From assembly GCF_040096355.1 (NCBI RefSeq), contig NZ_JBBMEX010000003.1, positions 62,001-126,000 of the forward strand: a stretch of DNA of 64,000 nucleotides, given 5' to 3'. Below the pieces are notes generated by a model. It saw only the letters and a program-made list of their open reading frames with translations. It did not search any database and was not told the DNA's origin. A program made the translations under genes and the position numbers. Positions 9,386 through 18,145 of the stretch are shown in pieces (position 1 is the stretch's first letter; each line of letters starts with the position of its first letter). The DNA comes from Maccoyibacter intestinihominis. GTDB taxonomy: Bacteria > Bacillota > Clostridia > Lachnospirales > Lachnospiraceae.

Positions 9386-9583
9386 CTACAAGGAAGTGGT
9401 TTGATTAAGAAATTCTTCAAATTTATGCCGATTAATCAACGATTTATTCCCAACCTGCACCGTAAAACAATAATCAGTATCAGTATTTTCAGAAATCAGC
9501 ATCCTTATCTTCTTTTCACCAATTCCAAAATATTGAACTGCTTCGTCAACCGTCAGCATATACTTCTCCCAGATTGGAACCAT
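9386..9583 (-). CDS. xis: Excisionase, Tn916 Xis-like
   Basis: A 65-residue winged-helix protein: VPIWEKYMLTVDEAVQYFGI is close to the start of Tn916 Xis, and it ends FEEFLNQTTSL. It lies immediately upstream of int and bends DNA for excision. ATG 9583 gives the family length. A TTG farther upstream (9631) would add 16 residues. Confidence 0.85.
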   Translation of the reverse strand: MVPIWEKYMLTVDEAVQYFGIGEKKIRMLISENTDTDYCFTVQVGNKSLINRHKFEEFLNQTTSL

Positions 9584-10062
9584 CTTGCCCTTTACTCTTT
9601 CTTCTATATTATTTATTATGAACACCTCCAAATTTTTAAAATAGGCAGCACTTTATCTGCCAATGACAACCCACACACCATTGCAGGCTCTCATCGGCAG
9701 ATAAAAATGCAATACAGGTGGCAGGTCATTACTCTGCCCACATCGGTCTTGCACCGTCATTCAAATTGACCGGACTGCAAATTTCTTTACAATCCGGAAG
9801 TATCATTATTACAGATATGCTTCATCGCCCTGTGTTACTGCCACACATTTTGTCAGATTTTTCTCGCTCCATACCTTTGCTTCAATGTAATGTTTCAACA
9901 TTTCTTCACGTTCACCCTAAAAAGAGCAGGTACATCTTTGCGAACCTACCTAGTGGCTCCACATATCCTCACGTCCTGTATGCAAATCAATATTCAGTTG
10001 TCAAGGTACAACGCTGCATCATTTCCAATCAATGAATAGAAAGGGAATTTTCTGACCGGATG
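9584..10062. other. Non-coding stretch between xis and the orf8-like gene, with inverted repeat
   Basis: No convincing gene. TTTATCTGCC (9652-9661) pairs with GGCAGATAAA (9696-9705), and a CAATG/CATTG pair is nested inside. On the minus strand a 28-codon frame ending KCVAVTQGDEAYL (about 9915-9830) looks like a remnant. The hairpin could control xis-int expression. Confidence 0.4.
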
Positions 10063-10311
10063 CTATGCAACTTCAAAAGCCAATATTTTTGTAATCAGCT
10101 TGGTTTCCAATCTGCGGCGCAGCGTTTCATCAATGCAGTAATGCACCTGTCCGCTTTCGTCATATAACTTTCTGGTAGACAATTTGATTATGTATCCCTC
10201 ATAGTGTTTTAACACTGTATTGATGGCACTTACATCGCCCTCTGATGCTGCCTTTATAATATGGAAAGGCAACAAATTTTCTTTATTTCTGGTTTTAGAC
10301 ATCTTTTTCAT
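10063..10311 (-). CDS. Helix-turn-helix protein, Tn916 Orf8-like
   Basis: An 82-residue protein with FHIIKAASEGDVSAINTVLKHYEGYI, the conserved helix-turn-helix start of Tn916-family Orf8 proteins. It overlaps the 3' end of the sigma-like gene by 17 bases and has a GGAAGGA site in that gene. It is a presumed regulator of excision and transfer and has no defined target. Confidence 0.8.
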   Translation of the reverse strand: MKKMSKTRNKENLLPFHIIKAASEGDVSAINTVLKHYEGYIIKLSTRKLYDESGQVHYCIDETLRRRLETKLITKILAFEVA

Positions 10312-10735
10312 CTGCTATTCCTTCCATAATCTTTCTCAAAATTTCCAGTGAGCGTGTCCTGTGTTCATGAATGGTACTGCGAACCAGATTCATTTCTCTT
10401 GCAATATCCGCATCGCTCATTTCCATGAAATATGAAAGTAAAATAACATTCCTTTTTCTTTCTGTAAGTTCCTTCAAAGCTTCAGCAATCAGGGTAGTTT
10501 TTACTTCAATGTCATAGCCATGCACTTCAAAATGATGATATTCTATTCCATACTCATCCATAGTAAATAACTTACTCAGCTCCTTTTCCGACAGTTCAGA
10601 GAATGTAACTTCGTGTTTCCTGCGATAGCCCATGTGTTTGTAATAATTTACAGCTTCGCCTTTTAATGCCATCTGGCATAACCGGTCAAATTGGTGCCGG
10701 ATAGTCATTTCATCTTTAGAAGAAGGTTGCCCCAT
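10295..10735 (-). CDS. Sigma-70-like regulator, Tn916 Orf7-like
   Basis: A 146-residue protein with a C-terminal sigma region 4 helix-turn-helix (KRNVILLSYFMEMSDADIAREMNLVRSTIHEHRTRSLEILRK). The start is ATG 10735 behind GGAGGAGG. In Tn916, Orf7 and Orf8 activate expression of the int/xis side. The same pairing here suggests the same role. Confidence 0.82.
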   Translation of the reverse strand: MGQPSSKDEMTIRHQFDRLCQMALKGEAVNYYKHMGYRRKHEVTFSELSEKELSKLFTMDEYGIEYHHFEVHGYDIEVKTTLIAEALKELTERKRNVILLSYFMEMSDADIAREMNLVRSTIHEHRTRSLEILRKIMEGIADEKDV

Positions 10736-10943
10736 ACGAGTTCACCTCCTCCCGTTCCGAATGCCAAGGCTTTTGCCTTTTTCCCTTCCGGTGTATCTCC
10801 CAAATGAAACCGGGGAGATGTTCGGGTGGATTGAAAAATTTTTAGGAAAATTTTTCTGTATATAAAAAACGCCCTTATGGGCATATACCCACAGGACGCT
10901 GTTTATATCTGATATTAAATTTTCTCCACATTCTACGAGTGTA

Positions 10944-11205
10944 TATAATGCACTTTCAATTGTAGAATTTGCCGCATTACTTAAAATGCGACCTATTTAG
11001 CTGTCCTTCCACGCAATGGGCAGGATAATATTTCCCAAATACAAAAATATCCTTTCAACGGTTCAGAATCCATAACTCTCCCAAACACATTCAAAGGATA
11101 AAAACATGAGAAAAAACCTTTGAATACTGCGTTTTTTTATATGCAATATCCAAAGTTACTTATTTTATTCAAGTGCATTATATCCCTCTGATATAGTGCA
11201 TTATT
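10944..11205. promoter_or_regulatory. Three AGTGCATTAT-type operator repeats
   Basis: Between the divergent orf7-like and XRE genes the motif AGTGCATTATA occurs three times: inverted as TATAATGCACTT at 10944-10955, then direct at 11171-11182 and 11194-11205. The last two sit just before the XRE gene, the usual place for autoregulation by an XRE repressor. The repeats are seen; the binding is inferred. Confidence 0.5.
11089..11138 (+). terminator. Hairpin with T-run upstream of XRE gene
   Basis: ATTCAAAGG (11089-11097) pairs with CCTTTGAAT (11117-11125), and a run of seven T follows at 11132. It looks like a transcription attenuator or terminator in the long leader in front of the XRE regulator. 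Confidence 0.5.
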
Positions 11206-11259
11206 AGTTCATTTTCTTTTTAAATGGTGAACTATACACTATATACGGAGGTGCATGAC

Positions 11260-11610
11260 ATGGCTAAATCTAAGAAAATTGATAAAGACATGGGTTTTCG
11301 CCTGAAGAAAGCCAGATTAGACCAAAAGCTGACTTATGATGAATTATCCGAAAAATCCGGTGTTTCATCAAGATATATCAAAGAGATCGAAAATCATGGT
11401 AATGTTCCAAGCCTTGAAAAACTCGGTCAGCTCATTCGAGCTTTACACATCTCTGCTGATCCGTTCTTTTATCAGGCAGCTCCAACTGATAATCTGGATT
11501 ACCAAAGACTGTTGGTTTATCTTTCAGAATGTACAAACGATCAGATAACCACCATTCTTGCACTGGTAGAAGCCTATCTTCGTACATATAAGACCCATGA
11601 AACAGAATAG
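11260..11610 (+). CDS. XRE-family transcriptional regulator, Tn916 Orf9-like
   Basis: A 116-residue protein with a lambda-repressor-type helix-turn-helix (LKKARLDQKLTYDELSEKSGVSSRYIKEIENHGNVPSLEKLGQLIRAL). The start at ATG 11260 is set by GGAGG 8 bases upstream. It lies divergent from the orf7/8-like pair, as Tn916 orf9 does, and probably represses the mobility genes through the AGTGCATTAT sites. Confidence 0.85.
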   Translation: MAKSKKIDKDMGFRLKKARLDQKLTYDELSEKSGVSSRYIKEIENHGNVPSLEKLGQLIRALHISADPFFYQAAPTDNLDYQRLLVYLSECTNDQITTILALVEAYLRTYKTHETE

Positions 11611-11658
11611 CAGAAAGATTTGGATTTTTTCTGGATTATTTCTGAATTATTCTGAAGA

Positions 11659-11702
11659 AAAACAGGGTGGTCAGCTTCCTGGTAAGCCATCCACCCTGTT
11701 TG
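11659..11702. terminator. Bidirectional terminator
   Basis: AACAGGGTGG (11661-11670) pairs with CCACCCTGTT (11691-11700), with A and T runs flanking it. It sits between the convergent XRE gene and the next gene. Confidence 0.85.
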
Positions 11703-11704
11703 AA

Positions 11705-12040
11705 CTATTTTTTGATATGCATAAGCACTTCTTTCACTTTGTTTCTTTCCTTTAAAATCCCCAGTCCGTCAAATATCTGCATTACATCTACCATCCCCTG
11801 ATAGTAGGCTCTTTGTTCTTCTTGAAAATGAGCGTGATCCACTATATCCATATAATTTTCGAAAAATTCTCTGTGCTCTGCAGAAAGCTCAGCCAACACC
11901 GTTTCATATTCCCGATTCGCCTTTTTCAATGCTTTATCTGCATTTTCCGATTCGTTTGTGTGAACAGAATACTCTCGTTCTTCTGCTTCGCTTCTAAGTT
12001 CCTCCAATACCTCTGCTACTGTTTCAAATACTTCGTTCAT
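11705..12040 (-). CDS. Small acidic coiled-coil protein of unknown function
   Basis: 111 residues, strongly charged and helical (EVLEELRSEAEEREY, ADKALKKANREYETVLAELSAEHREFFENYMDI). No catalytic motif, signal or membrane segment. GGAAAGGTGG precedes the ATG. It is a common type of accessory protein in Lachnospiraceae mobile elements. I do not recognise a function. Confidence 0.6.
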   Translation of the reverse strand: MNEVFETVAEVLEELRSEAEEREYSVHTNESENADKALKKANREYETVLAELSAEHREFFENYMDIVDHAHFQEEQRAYYQGMVDVMQIFDGLGILKERNKVKEVLMHIKK

Positions 12041-12210
12041 TTTGTATCCACCTTTCCATATAAGTATTGCATTTTGCAGTCAGTATTATCAATCCCAAGA
12101 TTACATCAAATAAATTTATTTTCTTATACTTCATCTTTAGAAGCATATTATCAACATTATTCCGTAAAATCAATCATGTAGCACTTCATCTTTAGAAAGT
12201 TGGTATTTGA

Positions 12211-12468
12211 ATGAAGATTTACTGGAATAAAGGAAACAATTCCAAAAACCTTATTGGGCAACGAGTAAGGGAATTACGAACTGAAAAACACATATCACAA
12301 AAAGCATTAGCAGAACAGCTCCAGCTTGCCGGATATGAATTTAGTGATTTGACTGTATTACGCATTGAACAAGGGACACGCTTTGTACCGGATTATGAAG
12401 TAGTGGCTCTGGCAGAATTTTTTCATGTATCTTGTGAATATCTCTTGGGTGTTAAAAAAGAAAAATAA
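12211..12468 (+). CDS. XRE-family regulator
   Basis: An 85-residue single helix-turn-helix domain (IGQRVRELRTEKHISQKALAEQLQLAG, then ISVLRIEQGTRFVPDYEVVALAEFF-type helices). No effector domain. It faces the BlaI-controlled winged-helix gene and is separated from it by a terminator. Target unknown. Confidence 0.75.
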   Translation: MKIYWNKGNNSKNLIGQRVRELRTEKHISQKALAEQLQLAGYEFSDLTVLRIEQGTRFVPDYEVVALAEFFHVSCEYLLGVKKEK

Positions 12469-12507
12469 GCAGTGATCTGGACTATAACTTACAGACCACT
12501 GCTTAAA
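12466..12507. terminator. Bidirectional terminator
   Basis: TAAGCAGTG (12466-12474, including the XRE stop codon) pairs with CACTGCTTA (12497-12505). It ends both the XRE gene and the convergent winged-helix gene. Confidence 0.75.
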
Positions 12508-12920
12508 TTTTTATTGAAACGATACCCTACTCCCCATACAGTCTGTATGTAAATCAGTTTACTTGGATTATCTTCTATTTTTCCACGCAGGTTGCGGATA
12601 TGGCTCATGACAATATTATAATCACCAAAATATGGCTCTTTCCAAACAATATTATATATTGTCTCCTTGCTAAATACCATTCCAGCATTTTGCGCTAACA
12701 GTAAAAGAATTTCAAATTCCGTAAAAGTAAATTCTATTTCTTTGTTTTCTTTTACCGCCAACCGTCTTTCAGCATTTATTGTTAATCCCTGAAATTCTAA
12801 GCATTTTTTTATGTTCTTATTTTCACATATTTTCATTTGCTTATTTTCTAATATGCTTAATATCTCGCTAATAACATCATCTTCACTATTTTCAAATGAC
12901 AACAGCAACATTTTCCCCAT
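12489..12920 (-). CDS. Winged-helix (OmpR/PhoB-type) DNA-binding protein lacking a receiver domain
   Basis: A 143-residue protein. The C-terminal ~95 residues are a PhoB-type winged helix (FTFTEFEILLLLAQNAGMVFSKETIYNIVW, then IVMSHIRNLRGKIEDNPSKLIYIQTVWGVGYRF). The N-terminal 45 residues are too short for a receiver and lack its acidic pocket. The start is ATG 12920 behind GAGGAGG. Its promoter region is the 45-bp palindrome shared with blaI, so BlaI probably represses it. It may be a second-tier regulator of the resistance response. Confidence 0.8.
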   Translation of the reverse strand: MGKMLLLSFENSEDDVISEILSILENKQMKICENKNIKKCLEFQGLTINAERRLAVKENKEIEFTFTEFEILLLLAQNAGMVFSKETIYNIVWKEPYFGDYNIVMSHIRNLRGKIEDNPSKLIYIQTVWGVGYRFNKNLSSGL

Positions 12921-12936
12921 AACTTTCCACCTCCTC

Positions 12937-12981
12937 AAATCTTACTTATGTAATAATTAAATTATTACATAAGTAAGATTT
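12937..12981. promoter_or_regulatory. Double BlaI-type operator: 45-bp palindrome
   Basis: Positions 12937-12958 and 12960-12981 are perfect 22-base inverted arms around one central base. Each arm contains CTTAC-N4-GTAA, the same core found at three other sites in this cluster. It lies between the winged-helix gene and blaI. Confidence 0.8.
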
Positions 12982-13003
12982 ACAGTCAACTATTTTTCCA
13001 AAA

Positions 13004-13054
13004 TTGACATTTCAACAAATACAGAATATACTATTTTTATTACAGGCGTAAGAT
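13004..13054 (+). promoter_or_regulatory. blaI promoter with BlaI-type operator
   Basis: A -35 TTGACA at 13004-13009 and a -10 TATACT at 13027-13032 are 17 bases apart. The operator TTACAGGCGTAAGAT at 13040-13054 covers the expected transcription start. This is the standard layout for BlaI/MecI autoregulation. Confidence 0.75.
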
Positions 13055-13070
13055 TTAAGGAGTGATTTAC

Positions 13071-13457
13071 ATGAAGAATTTACCACAAATTTCGGAAGCA
13101 GAATTTGAAGTTATGAAAATTGTATGGAAATATGCCCCCATTAACACCAATGAAATAACAGAAAAATTGCTACAAACAACAAGCTGGAGTCCCAAAACTA
13201 TCCAAACGCTCATTAAGCGTCTTGTGACCAAGGGTGTTCTCACTTATGAAAAACAAAGTCGTGTTTTTGTTTACACACCGTTAGTAAAAGAGTGTGAATA
13301 TATTAGTCAAGAAAGTAATTCTTTCTTGAATCGCTACTATAATGGTGACATTACCTCTATGCTATCTGCATACATAGAAAACGATAAACTGTCTGAAACA
13401 GAAATTGAAACACTTCGCTCCCTTCTTTCCAAGAGTTCCAAAAAAGGAGGCGATTAA
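13071..13457 (+). CDS. blaI: BlaI/MecI-family transcriptional repressor
   Basis: A 128-residue winged-helix repressor: ISEAEFEVMKIVWKYAPINTNEITEKL, then SWSPKTIQTLIKRLVTKGVLTYEKQSRVFVYTPLV, the classic BlaI/MecI fold, with a C-terminal dimerization helix. I chose ATG 13071 because AAGGAG lies 8 bases before it. It would repress the four operator-bearing units here and be cleaved when BlaR1 senses a beta-lactam. It is followed after one base by blaR1. Confidence 0.93.
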   Translation: MKNLPQISEAEFEVMKIVWKYAPINTNEITEKLLQTTSWSPKTIQTLIKRLVTKGVLTYEKQSRVFVYTPLVKECEYISQESNSFLNRYYNGDITSMLSAYIENDKLSETEIETLRSLLSKSSKKGGD

Positions 13458-13458
13458 C

Positions 13459-15257
13459 ATGGCTAATTTCATGATACGCTTTTTATTATGCAATGTATTT
13501 ATCAGCGGTATCGTTGGAATTCTTTTGATAGCCAAATGGGTTTTCAGAAACAACTTGTCCAGCCGGATGCAGTATAATCTATGGTTGCTGTTACTCGGAC
13601 TTTTAGCAGTGCCTTTTATCCCCTTCCGTCTAATTAGTTTTCCGCAAATTTTCTCATGGCTCAGTAGCGTAAGAAACTCTTCCGCTTCTCATGCCGATGT
13701 TGGTGCAAATAATGTTATGGATACCGGTTTATCTGGTACTACAAATTGGATGAATGACTTTGCCCTTTCTGTAAATAAAGACACGCCATCCGTTACCGGA
13801 TACATTTTATTAGGTATATGGATTGTGGGAATGCTTGCGATGATGAATTGGTAATCAAATCTTCTCTTCGTTTACGCACAATAAAGAGATCTGCGCTCCC
13901 CCTTCAGAACCCAGAGGTTCGCAGACTGTATAACAAATGCTTGAATGAGATGAAAATAACAAGGAATATTCCTGTGTACAGTACCGCTTTTTTGAAATCA
14001 CCTATTATCGTAGGATTTTTGAAGCCATGTATTTATCTGCCAATTCATTTAATCTCAGATTATCATGAATCTGATATGAGATATATGCTATTGCATGAAC
14101 TGCAACACTACAGACATAAGGATGCCATTGCCAATTATCTTATGAACTTTGCCGGAGTGCTTTATTGGTTTAACCCCTTTGTCTGGTTTGCACTAAGAGA
14201 AATGCGTAATGACAGAGAAATTGCCTGTGACACTTCTGTTCTAAAAATGCTTGAAGAGGACGATTATGAGGATTACGGAAATACGCTGATCAACTTTATA
14301 GAAAAGGTCTCCTTTTCTCCTTTTCCTTTTGCCGCCAACCTTAGCGGAAACATGAAACAAATGAAGCAGCGCATTATCAACATTGCCTCTTATGAGAAAC
14401 CAACGTTTTGCAAGAAATTAAAAGGCATGACTGCTTTTATACTGACCACAGTTCTAATAATGGGACTTACACCTTTTATTTCTACATATGCAGCGGACGA
14501 AAGTCGCTACCAATGGAAATCTTACTCAGAAAATATTTCATATGTAGATTTTTCTAAATACTTTGGAAAATACGAAGGAAGCTTTGTTTTATACGATCTT
14601 AGAAATGATGTCTGGAGCATACATGATATAGAACATGCTACGCTACGAGTTGCGCCGGATTCCACTTACAAGATATATGATGCTTTATTTGGATTGGAAG
14701 AAGGTTTCATTACACCAGAAGATTCCTTTATTGCATGGAATGGAGAAAACTATCCGTTTGAAGCATGGAACGCTGATCAGACCTTACAGTCTGCGATGAC
14801 ATCCTCTGTTAACTGGTATTTCCAATCAATAGACGAACAACTTGCATCCACTAACATTTACAACTATATTCAGCAAATCGGATATGGAAATGAAAATGTG
14901 AGTGGCGATCTCTCCACTTATTGGCTGGAATCCTCCTTAAAGATTTCCCCAGTGGAGCAAGTTGAACTTTTGATGAAACTGCAAAACAATAGCTTAGGTT
15001 TTTCTTCTGAAAATATCAATGCTGTAAAAGACTCCATCTGCCTTTCCTCTTCCAATACTGGAAAATTCTACGGAAAAACAGGAACCGGACGTGTAGGTGG
15101 ACAAGATGTGAATGGCTGGTTTATCGGCTATATCGAAATCGTAAATAATATATACTTCTTTGCTACTAATATTGGAGCCGATAACAACGCTACCGGAAGT
15201 AATGCTGCTGAAATAACCATGTCTATATTATCTGACATGAATATCTGGACACAATAA
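13459..15257 (+). pseudogene. blaR1: BlaR1/MecR1-type sensor-transducer, frameshifted
   Basis: Two overlapping frames make up one M56-type BlaR1. The first (13459-13854) has membrane helices and ends at WIVGMLAMMNW. The second continues at about 13846 with LVIKSSLRLRTIKRSALP. It carries the zinc protease motif HELQH, the metal ligand region NDREIACD, a last transmembrane helix, and a penicillin-sensor domain with STYK, SVN and KTGTG. A one-base deletion near 13846 explains the break. Unless it is a sequencing error, the receptor cannot signal and BlaI would stay bound. Confidence 0.85.
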
Positions 15258-15293
15258 AGTATCTCCTGTACAGCTAACTTTCTATTATCATGG

Positions 15294-15340
15294 AAAAAAT
15301 TGGGTAAAGGCCAATACCACTGAACCTTTACCCAATTTAT
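15294..15340. terminator. Bidirectional terminator
   Basis: AATTGGGTAAAGG pairs with CCTTTACCCAATT (15298-15338), flanked by A and T runs. It lies between blaR1 and the convergent lipoprotein operon. Confidence 0.85.
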
Positions 15341-15350
15341 AATAATACTA

Positions 15351-16391
15351 CTAATTTTGAGTTACCCCTCTATATTTCCATGTGTCTCCACCATCTTCTG
15401 ATTCAAATACAATTCCATCGTTATCCCCTTTATCTGTTGTAACCATTATTATCAATGTTGTAGCACCTATTTGAGGCATATTTAAATAATCATAATCCTC
15501 TACTGTAAATCCATATTCTTTTGCAGATTCTGGTAATTCAGTAACCGTACTCATTGGCAATTTTATCTCACCAAATGATCTTCCTCCATCTTTTGTAATA
15601 TATAGTGTAGAATGAGACTGAGATGCACCTGCAAGTCCTGCAATTCCAAAATTATCATCCAAAAACATCACCCCTTCAGCAACGCCTGCTTGATTATCAA
15701 AAGGATCTTCGTTAATTCGCTCCCAAGTATCACCGCCATCAGCAGTCCGTTCCATAACGTAAAATCTACTTCCAGCAGCCGCATCTACTACCACTAAACG
15801 CCATCCATTCTGTTCATCCAAAAAGAAATACATGGTTCCATTACTTTCATCCATTGTCCAGCTTTCTGCTTTTTTTGCTTTATCTACCTGCTCTGTAATA
15901 TTTTTTTGATTCGATTCTTCCAGATCAATGCTTTCAGGCTTCGTGGTATATTCAACAGATGTGTCATTTTCTTGCTCTGAAACTTCTGTATTAGGCAACG
16001 GTTTCATATCTACCGTACCATCAAAATTCAAAATAATCTGCTCATCAAATTGTTCTTCTCCTGATAGAATCACTTTTACATAGTTCTCATACCATGTAAC
16101 TATCCAACAATTACTTGTGATACTTCCACCATCATTTCGCAATTCAAAATCGGCTTGAGCTATCTTATCTTTTTCTTCCATAAGAACTAATCTTCCACTT
16201 GCCGAACCAAATGGGAATTTGGGTTCTCCAATTGCTTGAAGTACTAATTCGTGTTTTCCATCTGGCGAATTGGAGGTATCAATAGTTACCTTCTTATAAT
16301 TTGTAATATAAGAAAAGGATATCCCCAAAATTAAAATCATCGCACAAACTAAACCTATAAAACAAATAATAACTTTGAAATATTTCTTCAT
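15351..16391 (-). CDS. Membrane-anchored protein with Asp-box (BNR) repeats
   Basis: 346 residues. An N-terminal transmembrane anchor (about residues 5-28) precedes a beta-rich region beginning SNSPDGKHELVLQA. The C-terminal half has three Asp-box motifs: TADGGDTWERI, TKDGGRSFGEI and SEDGGDTWKYR. These mark beta-propeller blades of the sialidase/photosystem assembly type. No catalytic sialidase residues are evident. It is the last gene of the operon that begins near the penicillin-binding protein. Function unknown; probably an exported envelope protein. Confidence 0.65.
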   Translation of the reverse strand: MKKYFKVIICFIGLVCAMILILGISFSYITNYKKVTIDTSNSPDGKHELVLQAIGEPKFPFGSASGRLVLMEEKDKIAQADFELRNDGGSITSNCWIVTWYENYVKVILSGEEQFDEQIILNFDGTVDMKPLPNTEVSEQENDTSVEYTTKPESIDLEESNQKNITEQVDKAKKAESWTMDESNGTMYFFLDEQNGWRLVVVDAAAGSRFYVMERTADGGDTWERINEDPFDNQAGVAEGVMFLDDNFGIAGLAGASQSHSTLYITKDGGRSFGEIKLPMSTVTELPESAKEYGFTVEDYDYLNMPQIGATTLIIMVTTDKGDNDGIVFESEDGGDTWKYRGVTQN

Positions 16392-16415
16392 AATCAGTAT
16401 CATCTCCAATCCATT

Positions 16416-16856
16416 TTAGTGTCCACGTATATCCAATTCCCTCAATAAAGAATTTCCACTTCCCCACGAATATACAATATAATAACTGTTGCCCTTTATT
16501 TCTTCTGAAAATTGTAGTCCACCGTGTTCAAGCATCTCAACAGACTGCCCTTCCTGAACTTCCACAAGATATTCCCATTCATTACTCCTGTACTCTGAAT
16601 AGTAAGCATCCAATTCTTCCAAAGACAATTCACTCTTGATTAGAATTGCCCCGAAATATTGCATCCCATTTCCGTTTCCCGTCAGCTTTCCTGCCTTTGA
16701 TATAGCTTCTATCAATTCTGTCTGTTCTGGCAAAGGTGTTTCACACAACATTTTCTCTACATTATATGCACAGTAATTATTGTAAACAGGAACCGATACA
16801 AATGCTGCAAGTATCAAAACAATCAAGCATATCCCCGCTATTTTTGTTTTTTTCAT
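16416..16856 (-). CDS. Small membrane-anchored protein of unknown function
   Basis: 146 residues: an N-terminal hydrophobic helix (IAGICLIVLILAAFVSVPVY), then a soluble domain with LPEQTELIEAISKAGKLTGNGNGMQYFGAILI and DAYYSEYR. It is encoded 6 bases before the Asp-box gene and 11 bases after the lipoprotein gene, so it belongs to the same operon. No function recognised. Confidence 0.6.
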   Translation of the reverse strand: MKKTKIAGICLIVLILAAFVSVPVYNNYCAYNVEKMLCETPLPEQTELIEAISKAGKLTGNGNGMQYFGAILIKSELSLEELDAYYSEYRSNEWEYLVEVQEGQSVEMLEHGGLQFSEEIKGNSYYIVYSWGSGNSLLRELDIRGH

Positions 16857-16867
16857 ACTCTGCTTCC

Positions 16868-18118
16868 TTAATTCACATTGATACGATATTGATAATCTGG
16901 TATCTCCTTAATCCCATCATTAAGGATTTCATTTCCCAAATATTGAAAGCTACCATCATCAGCAAACTTTACCGTAAGTTCATGGGTTATGACCGCATCA
17001 TCACAAATGACCATATCACACACCGCATCCACCGTTAATGTCACTGTTCCATCCTCATTTTCTTTGATATCAATAACCTCCGGCAACGAAGTTCCGAAAA
17101 AAGTTGGTGCATAGTTAAGGCAGCCTAGTCGTACCCATACATAAGTCTGATTTTTTTCATCAAATACCGCATATTCCTGAATTTGCTCTGCTGTTACCGG
17201 AAGATATTCCATGATCAAACTCTCAAATTCTTCTTTTGGTATTCCATTTGGATAATCCTCGGCATCAAACGCCTTGTGATATTTCATGGCAAACAGATAT
17301 TCATACATTCCATTATAATCCAGTTTTTCCATATGGTCAGTATCCCAATTCGAGCATAAAAGATTATTTCCCTGATACCCCAGACCTTGTACACATTTTT
17401 CTGACATTTCCCTTTGTTCCTTAGTCATTGGTTTTATTCTTACCAAACAACTTCCATCAACAATCTCGGTAACTTCCGGTGGTTCTGGAACACATAACTC
17501 ATACCCAAACCATCCTTTCTCTGTATACTTCCACTCTTTTATCCTTGCATAAGATATATAGGACATTCCGTAGGTATCATTGCTGTTCCATGTAGCACAT
17601 GCACTTATTAAATACATATCTTTTCCATCAAAAATAAATTTATCTCTGCCAATGCCTCCGTCCGAATGTAACTCATAAAGCACTACCGAACCTGCCTTCT
17701 CGTCCTGACAGTTTTTAAGAAACGCTTCAACTCTTTTATAATTTTCCATTGCTGCATATGCTTTCATCGTTGTAACCGGATATCCTTTTTCTTTTATGCG
17801 ATCCTGCATTTTATAGATTGTCTTATCATCCAGAACTGGATTGACTGCATCCCCTTTATCTGCCAGAATATAAATATCAGAAATAAGCACTAAAACCTTT
17901 TTACACTCATCCTCTGCTTCTTTTCTTTCTGTCTCATTTATTGGAAGGTCATAACCTTTTTCCCACTGTTCTGTAATATCTTCTTTGTTGTTCTCATTTT
18001 CTTCCGAAAAATCAACCTCTCTACTATCCATCAACTGACTGTCCAATGTCCTACCTCGTCTTATACATCCACATAATAAACAACTGATCAGCACAATGAA
18101 CCAAATACGCTTTTTCAT
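16868..18118 (-). CDS. Lipoprotein, paralogue 3 of three in the pbp operon
   Basis: 416 residues with a lipoprotein signal (LISCLLCGC, lipobox Cys near residue 18). The C-terminal ~150 residues are shared with the two upstream genes: a FESLIMEYLPVT helix, EDGTVTLTVDAVCDM, HELTVKFADDGSFQYLGNEI. It is exported and anchored outside the membrane. It may belong to DUF6070 (from memory, unchecked). Its operon position after a low-affinity penicillin-binding protein suggests an envelope role. Confidence 0.65.
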   Translation of the reverse strand: MKKRIWFIVLISCLLCGCIRRGRTLDSQLMDSREVDFSEENENNKEDITEQWEKGYDLPINETERKEAEDECKKVLVLISDIYILADKGDAVNPVLDDKTIYKMQDRIKEKGYPVTTMKAYAAMENYKRVEAFLKNCQDEKAGSVVLYELHSDGGIGRDKFIFDGKDMYLISACATWNSNDTYGMSYISYARIKEWKYTEKGWFGYELCVPEPPEVTEIVDGSCLVRIKPMTKEQREMSEKCVQGLGYQGNNLLCSNWDTDHMEKLDYNGMYEYLFAMKYHKAFDAEDYPNGIPKEEFESLIMEYLPVTAEQIQEYAVFDEKNQTYVWVRLGCLNYAPTFFGTSLPEVIDIKENEDGTVTLTVDAVCDMVICDDAVITHELTVKFADDGSFQYLGNEILNDGIKEIPDYQYRINVN

Positions 18119-18145
18119 AAATATCGTCCTTTCCTTCCAGCCACA

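Noticed and set aside
13840..13860. Programmed ribosomal frameshift in blaR1
   Set aside because: No slippery heptamer with a following structure is apparent, and BlaR1 proteins are normally made from one frame.
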